Assembly: GCF_965363235.1 (NCBI RefSeq)
Contig: NC_134838.1
Span: forward strand, 14,974,441 to 15,038,440
DNA from: Mytilus galloprovincialis
Taxonomy: Eukaryota > Mollusca > Bivalvia > Mytilida > Mytilidae
Direction: 5' to 3'
DNA length: 64,000 nucleotides
The notes below the pieces were generated by a model that had not been told where the DNA came from, made no database searches, and saw only the letters and a program-made list of their open reading frames with translations. Positions 40,201-49,200 of this stretch are shown in pieces (positions within the stretch are counted from its first letter, which is position 1; every line of letters begins with the position of its first letter). A program made the position numbers and the translations under genes.

Positions 40201-43200
40201 CCATCGATTCTGACACTGGAGAACCATTGAGGAAAGCTCAAAAGTATGAATTTATAGAACATGAACTTTTCTAAATACTAGTTGTAGAAAGTAAAATAAA
40301 AACAAACGAATGGACAACAACTGTCATATTCCTGACATGGTACTGGCATTTTCTTATGTAGCAAATGGTTGATTAAACCACCTGGTTAATCATTTGATAA
40401 TCACTTTACTAATTAATTTTTGTTTTGCTATCAAACATTATGACATCTTGTGTTATTTCATAAAATTGAGGATGAAAATTCGATTTTCATTGGGACGATA
40501 ATATGACGCAAATGTAGCAATTATTATTCATAAATAAATTTTGTATCGTATACGTATTTGCATTCTTTACACACATAGCTATTCAATATATATTTATATC
40601 GAGTTATACATTTTGGGATGCTGAAAGTGGTTTCAATGCATTCAATTTCACACATTTAAAACTACATTTAGTGATATATTAAACTTCGCCAGTTCTCCAT
40701 TCTGCTATGTATGTGTAGACATCTTGCATCGTGCTCATAAGTTGACGATATATCAATTATTTTCATTAGAGCTGAAGTAAAAGAGAAGAAAAAGCAAAAG
40801 AAATTACAAGAGCTTCGGGATCAGGGGTTGATTAGTCCTTCTTCAGACTGGACCCTGGATTCGGACGGAGAACCAGCCAGACGATCTGAGCTTGTAAAGT
40901 AAGTTGAATTGGGTTTTTTTTCCAACAGAACAGTGCGTTTTCTTTGCAATAATTTTATTAATGTATAATAATGTGACTTTTTTGTTTTGTGTTTGTTTTA
41001 CAAGGATAGTTATTATAATCATGAAATTCAAAATTATTGATTTTTGTTTAGTGTATTGCTTCCAACATAAACAAGCAACGAATTGCTAGCGTTAAAGCAC
41101 ATAGACTCTTCACAAAATGTGACTTAACTCAAATTAGAGTTATGCGACTTAATAAATGGCATCAATGTCTAAATCGTAACGTAATTCTTTATATCTCAAA
41201 ATTAAGGCAGAAGAAAGATAACTCTGATTCACTTTAAGATTAAATTCTATCCTAAAGAAACTTGGTTTGTATATTTTCTTGATTAATTTGATATTGTATA
41301 AGATGATAACAATGACAACACTATATAAATTCCTAGCTTGATAATAAGCATGTGAATACGTGGCATCATAAAATGGACATCAGTATTCAAGAATCAGTTA
41401 CAGAATAATTGTGTAACAACATATTTAGATTACATATTGTAAGAACTCAAAATTAGCCTAAAATTTCAATAGATAGAAGCAAATATTTGTGAAAATGAAA
41501 AAGAAATTTGTTGTGGTCATTGATAATAACATTATTAAAGATTATACTGCACTCTTTTTTTCTTCTTTTTTCTAATCTAGGCAAGGAAAACGACCACCAG
41601 GAGAAGATGGAAAAGGAGGAAAAGGCGGGAAAGGAAAGAAAAATAAAGATGGTAATGAAGCAGACGACGAAAGTGATGAAGGTCAGTTCAAGTTTTGTCT
41701 TCTGAACTTTTTTAAGAAGAAATAAGCTGTTTGCTGTAGCTGGCTTGAAAGCTTTCATAATATGGAGATCATTTTTGCATCTTCAATTAGCTTTATATTT
41801 GTGTGTTAGAGATTTTAATCTGGAGGGAACTACCAATGCATGATTTTTCCTTTCAGTCAAGTCACTAATTTCGAGTCCACAGATTTTCTATACTCTAGGG
41901 TATATTTTTAACATTATGTTTGCCTATTTGCACGACTCATATTTACAATTATTGAAATAAAATTAACTTTCATAGAAAACTCTGAAGTTCTCAGTTGCAA
42001 GTAGTGTAAACGTACATTAACTCAATCGATGCAATGCTGTGTATGCATTTACAAAGTTGATCTAACTTACTCATACGGAAATATTGAAATTTCTGTTATG
42101 CATACTCCCTTTTATTCTTGTTATACTTTGTACCCATGCTAGCAGATGTATTCTTATAATTATATAATATATAGACAGCCAGGTAATAGCATACTGCTTC
42201 GATATATTCCTTTCTAGTAAATTTAATTGAACAATTAAAAGATGTATATATTAATATTTATACAATTGAGTAGTAGAAAGCCTGCCAGTTGCAATTGTCT
42301 GGAGTCAATGGTTCAATAAATATGTATATGTTAATAATAATAATGCTAGAAACTTATTCGTCGACTCAATATACTCAAAACAAATATGTAATCTCTTTGA
42401 ATAGACTGACATGATATAATGTAAAGTATAACATAAGTGCGCTAAAATATTATATGCAAGTAGCTTTAAACCGGCGTATTCGTGGAATTGTTTAATCGCG
42501 TTTATACATTGCAAGATTGGTTTTGGGACCACATATATAAATGAGGTAAAGATTCCATCTTTCATCTTTTGATTTGCTACCTAACAAAACTTAACTTTCT
42601 GATATGCTTGAAAACTAATATTATAACTTGTTCCTGAATTAATACTTGTGTTTTGTCGAATAATATATTGTGTAATTTTAATTTTAAGCTGGTTAAAACA
42701 TGAAATACAGGTAATTTGCGATGCATGTTTCCCCTATTTATTGACCATTGGTGTAAAAAAAGACATCTATTCCTTGTTTGCTGACTTTTTTACAACTCAA
42801 TTTCCAATTATGTGATGCCAAACTTATGACATGATCGAAACTGGTAACTAACGACGTTTCATTGTAATAATGACAAAAACAGAATAGAAAAAAAAGACTA
42901 TCATACAAAGGAAAGTTTAGCTATATAACAAGGGTTAATTTGCCATTTTCTAAATGAGGCAGTGCCTGTACTAAGTCAGGGAAATGGCAGTAGTTTCCGT
43001 TTTGTTTGTTGTTTTTAAGCTTTTATCATTTGATAAATGACTTTACGTTCTGAATATTCATTGGAGTTCGATATTTTTGTTTTTCATTTTTCACAAGAGC
43101 ATGATCATAATCTTGAATGATTCAAGAAGGCTAAAAGTTAGATACAAAACACAAAATAGTACCTTACACTAACTGACTGAAAAGACGAAAAAGAGATAAT

Positions 43201-46200
43201 ATTACCTCTCAAAACTGTGTTTTTTTTTTCAATTTAATCTAGCATGCTTTATCCTCCCGAAGTTAAGGTTTTGTTCACATTGCTGTGGATTTTACGCACT
43301 GTTGAAACATCAACCTGATTGTGTATTTGCTAAAATAAATAGTATAGAAATAAATAGTGTTTATCTCCTGGATAAGCAATTTATAACATTTTTGTTTTAT
43401 TAATTTCCCCAGTTAATAATGTTCAAGTAAAGGAATAATTGTAAAAGGATCATTTGAAAATGATAATGTTTGTATTTATTCCAAATAATTTAAGAGATTT
43501 GAACATGCATAAACTATTCGTTCCGTGTATTTAATGTAATAGAAATATTTTACCTTCTTTCAACATATCATATGTAGTAAACTTATGAATCTGATTCAAT
43601 ATCATTGTTATTTTTACAGAATATATTGATCCTGTAACGGGTGAAGTCAAAAGGAGACCTAAACAAAAAGATGGCAAAGAAGAACCAAAATACAAATATG
43701 TAAGTTGTTTAATTAGGCAAGAAAACACGATTTCAATACAGCAATATGTTGCGAGGGTTAACGACCCTCGCTACACACGAAGGTCTTGCACGCTCGGCAA
43801 ACATATATGTAATAATATTGCATGGTTTTATTGATTATTGAATAGTTATTAAACAACATAAATAAATAATTGATATGCGTATTTTATCAAAATAAGCACA
43901 CGATTGCTAGAATACAATCTACTCATACCACAAATACTATAAACATCTGTGCTCTTTAAATTTTAGACACATATAGCAATAAAGTTCAAGACAATATTGG
44001 TAATACATATAAATGTTACTTCGCTTTCTTTTAGGAATATGATGACCAAGGGAGAGTTATACGAAAAACAAGGATAAATGCTAAGGTATGCCAGATTGCA
44101 AAAACATAAATTATATGATGGACTGTAAGATTTAATGGATATTAATTTCCAAAAATGAATGGTTTGTTGTATATGGTTAATTAGTGTTACCATAAACTCA
44201 TCATAGATATCAGGATGAAAATGTGACGCGGAACATGCGATTGGTCTACAAAAGACTAATCAGTGATGCTTAAATACAAAATGTTAAAAAAGGGCAGAAT
44301 TAAGTACGAAGCTGGATATCATAGAGGAGACAAAATTCAGAAAGGTTTTTTCAAATACAGGTGAAGTAATCATTTTTTGTGGTTAAATTTTTTTATTGTT
44401 GTGAAAAATTACGGTTTAGCTAATTATTCTAATTCTAAAGATATTTGATTCATTTGTAACGTTTGATATAATTAATATGTCAGTAATTACATTTAATGAA
44501 TGCTTGATTTCTCTTTTTCAGCCTGGTGATGAAGGATCTGAGTACGAATATGATTATGGTAGGCATAAGTAGATGTTTAATTGTAAGAATGCAAAGACTA
44601 ATTTTGTAATCAATGGATAAAGAAATTCTTATTTGCAGATACACTTTTCCAGTACATTTTTTGTACTTGGTTTTATGTATAAAAGCTCATCCAAATATAC
44701 AAAACTCCAATGACATTTGAAAAAGGAAACATTTGAATATGACAAAATCAAGTACTGGACTACATGTATAACGACTAACGGAACGAATGCAAAACAACTG
44801 TCGTATTCCTGACTTAGTACAGACATTTTCCAAAATTGTTAAGCAAACCAAACAGACACAATTATCTAACATGACAATAATTTGGATCAAAGAGCCAAAC
44901 TTGTGTTTACATACATCACAAGAATACAAAAGAACATTATTAAAAATCAAACAAATTCCTTAACAATTGAAACATCACTACACATATATCTGACAAAGAC
45001 GCCATTATTTTTTTTCTCACAGATGAAGACGGTAATGTCAAAGTTAAGAAAACAAAGGGGAAGAAAGGGGGTGCAGGTATGTATTACTCCATTATTTTTA
45101 TTTCAACAGGTATTATTGCGTTTCTTACTAGTTTATTTGATGACGCCCTTTTTACGAAATGACAAAACAGTATTGAACACTCTCTTAGAAAATCACTTTT
45201 TTCAATTAAAACGTTTCATTTAAACCATCCCATCAAATGCAAATTTTTTAAATATCGTGTAATCATATTGAAATACGTTTAGCATATTTAATATTGTCTC
45301 ACAAATAACTGAATCTTTATTTTGGTGCATTTTTTATCTGTCTTGTGGTGTATTAGTAATAAACAAAACAGCTGTAGATAATTATTTTTTCAAATGGAAT
45401 TTACAAACTTTTGTTTCGTACCGGGTTATGTTTTTTTTTTTTGTTCATTTACAATAACTGGTACACACGTTATAATGTTTGATAAGCAGACATCGCGTAT
45501 AGTTCAAAAAAGAGAAAGAAAAAAAACATGATCCGAGTGCCTTTTCTAAAACGTAGACTTTTGTCCTTACAATTATTTTGCATAGTTCACGTTTCCTTAT
45601 GAATAACACTTCCATATATCTGTTTCGTCTAAAAGAAAATAATGACATTCCTATGAAACACTTAAAAAATGTAAATTGGTTTGAGCATTATATATACCGT
45701 AAAATTAGAGATCAATATTTTAAATCTGTGAACTATAATTATTCAAATGTCAAGATAGAGCATATTAACTTCACCAATTAAAATGTATTAGAAGGATATT
45801 CAGTTTCTTGTTAATTTTTTCTACTAGCCCAAATACCCAAGGTTACCTCATAAAAATATAGTGAAGGAATAAATTGTATCATTACCTATGATATATGGAA
45901 CAAGAATTAATTTTCTAAATTTGAAGTACAAATTGCTACAAAAGTATGTAAAGTAAGGCAACGACATATTTATTTAATAGGCGATGATTCCGATGACGAA
46001 CAGTTTGAAGTAGGAGCTGATGGTAAAATAAGATTAAAACCAGGCAAAAAGAAAATTGATCTAGATAAGCTTACCGATGATGATCTGCGGAGATTGGGAA
46101 TTGATCCAACGTTATCAAAGGCAGAAATTGCAAGAAGATTAAAGGTAACATATTACGTAAATTTATACCTTAATTTCAGTTGTGAGTAAATAATTGCAAA

Positions 46201-49200
46201 TTTCAATTTCAAAAACAAGTTCTTGAAATTCAGAAATTATTTCGAGGTTTTTATTTATGCGAATAATGCGGCTAAATTTATAATTGTAATGATAAGAACT
46301 CGCATTCTAACATATTATACATATATCTGTATGCAGAGTATGCAAAAATTAGTATGATCCGAATAATTAATGAATTTGCAGTATACTATAAGTATAAAAT
46401 AGAAATTATTAAAGCCAGTATAAGTTTACTATTAAAGCACTTGAATAAGCTTCAGAACACTGTCAAACATAGCTTAATTAGTGATATAGCTTTAGTATAT
46501 AAGACTTTTTTTCATAGGAAAAATTCGGTGATGATATCGATATTACTGAAGGAAAGAAGAAGATAGGAACAAAAAATATGGATGATTATGGTAGTGATGC
46601 TAATACTGATGACATGGCAAATGACAGTGACCTAGATGTTTCCACATGTAGGTTATTACTAATGAAGTTTGTTATCAAAATACAGTAAACATTATCTACA
46701 GATGTGTCTTTTGGAAAAGGATAGATAGCGACAAATTACAGACATACATGTAGCTAAGTTCGAATAATTGTAATCTGTTTGTTAAGATAAAGTTTGTTGT
46801 TTTTACTTAATAACACATACATATTTGTTAATATTGAAGTTGATGCTGATGATTCACATATTTTAATTTTGAATACAATATTTTCTATTTAAGTAATCGG
46901 AAACAAGAGAGTAAATGTGAAACTGAAGAGAGGTGGACAAGCCATTATAGATCACATGAAAAAGATTATAACACAGTCAAGCCTAAGAGAAGAAATAGCC
47001 AAAAATTTAGATGAAAGAGGTAAGCAAAATTATATTTTTTCTTCCCAAACATTAAATTCCTTAAGTCGTCTGTTTCCCTGTTCAAACAGATTGATGGTTG
47101 AAAACTTCATATAATAAATTCAAATGCAGAAACTATATACTGAACATAATCAACATTTCATATCTTAATAAAATTGCAAAATTCAGAATTGTCTAATCAG
47201 GTACCATAAGCAAAGACTTTTGCAGGAATCATACAAAATATGACCCAAAAAAAAATACTGTATTTTTCAGCACTAGCATTCATAATGACAGTTTTGCTTT
47301 TCTTATTATAGGTGACATTGACTTTGTAACACATTATCGTCTAGTTGACCCCAATAAAGTGGAATCTTATGCAAAAGCATTTGTTGTAGAAGATGATGAC
47401 ATGGATACGGTTTTATCGTTTAAGGTACATAATAATTCACATCTACTTATGTCATAATTAAGAGCTTCTTATATTATGATTTAGAGCTCCTTATATCATT
47501 AGATGGTATAACTTTTTAATTGATTAACAATAATTTATAGTATGATAGAAAATTACTTGAGATTAAGAGCTACTTACATTAATCAAAGAGTTGCTTATAA
47601 CGAGATTCAAGGATTCAGAGCTACTTATTATATAAGTCATAGCTTCTTCCATTATAATTTAGAATTAATTGTACCGTGATAGAGAGCAACTTTCATTATG
47701 ATTATGGACCCTTGAAAAAAAGGATATAGACATTTTAAAGCGATACATATGAGTGATATTTGATTTTGTAAATTTTCTGGTCTTAAGGAAACAAACGTAG
47801 CATTGGATGGAGTACCTAGTGTGCAACAAATGACAAATAAACAGCTGGATTATGTGCTGAGTGTGAGTATTAGTTTAAAGATGTTCAATTATATTTGGGA
47901 TAACACATACAGTTCAGGGTCTACTTTTCGATAGACATGAATAATTCATTTCATTTATTGACAAATTACGAATTACTTATCTGCCTACCATCTGCTACCA
48001 TTCCGGATCAGCTGAGTTCTCTCCTATGTTTTTGGTGGAGATCTGGAGATCATTTTGCTCAGTCTGTAGTTTTCCATGTAGTTTTCTGCGGATTTTTCCT
48101 TCTTTTTTTTTTTATCTAAATGACAGTCAATCAATAATTGTTCTAAACAATACAAAATTGATATTTGATATTAAATTCACTTCTAACACATTCCACGAAT
48201 AACAATTACAAATCATGACTACTTTGCAAATATATTTATGCTTAATTTACTAATTTTAACACAATATAAAAAGGATAAACCTGAATATAGATTCACTTGA
48301 TAATTTTGTATTTAATTGACTTATTTTTTCATCAAATAAGAACTAATTTAATGTATATTTCATTCTCTCTGGCAGGTTTTGAATCTAAATGATGCATCAA
48401 GGGTAACATTCCGAATGTTTGCTGTGATATCAGCACTTTGTGACAGAGTAACAATGATGGAGTAAGTTTTTTTATAACTTCAACATAAATTTTGTCTCAC
48501 TATAGATAAGGCGTTTTTTCTGGTTTCTGCCCTTTGATCGTGGATTGTTGACACATTTCCCATTGCCATTTCACTTTGAATATTATAAGATTCAGCGATG
48601 TTCAATTGTTTTGCTATGATATTTGTTTGAAGTTAAAGATGGAATTTATCAAAATGCATACTTTTTATTTCCAAATATTTTATTTGTTATATTTTAAAAC
48701 TTGTAGGAATTTTTGGTCCTCAATGCTCTTCAATTTCGTACTTTATTTTGCCTTTTTAACTTTTTTTTTATTCGAGCATCACAAATAAGTCTTTTGTAGA
48801 CGAAACGCTTGTCTGGCACAAATACATATTTTCTATCCTGGTATCTATGACGAGTTTATTTACAGTGAAACAAGACGTAAATATGTTTTTTTCCTAAAAT
48901 ATATCAAAAAAATCCTTATGAAATAATATGGCGTAAAGTAGGATTTCCTAATTAACAAAAAATAAAATTTCTATTTTTAGTCCACTCAGCAAACATTTAT
49001 TGGAAATATGTAATTTACTCGATATAGAAAGGAAAATGGATTTATACAAAGCTATGTTTTACTGTAATGTGGAATCGGAAAGAGATAACAATTTTATAAA
49101 AGCGGAATCCTTAAGGATAGAACTGATTGCTGGTGGACTGAACTGGAAGCAACAAGAATTCATCATGGAAAGATTGCAGCCAAACAGCTTTTTCGAGGTA

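Noticed and set aside
43751-43800. GC-rich hairpin GCGAGGGTTAACGACCCTCGC as a tRNA or other small RNA gene
   Set aside because: Only one stem is present, with no cloverleaf arms or box A/B; it is more likely a repeat fragment.
45481-45781. Open frames on both strands in gene A intron 18
   Set aside because: AT-rich chance frames without motif, splice context or counterpart in gene B.
48376-49197. Naming the C-terminal domain of gene A as a calcium-binding EF-hand
   Set aside because: The helical rhythm is suggestive, but no loop carries the usual acidic ligands, so the name would be unsupported.
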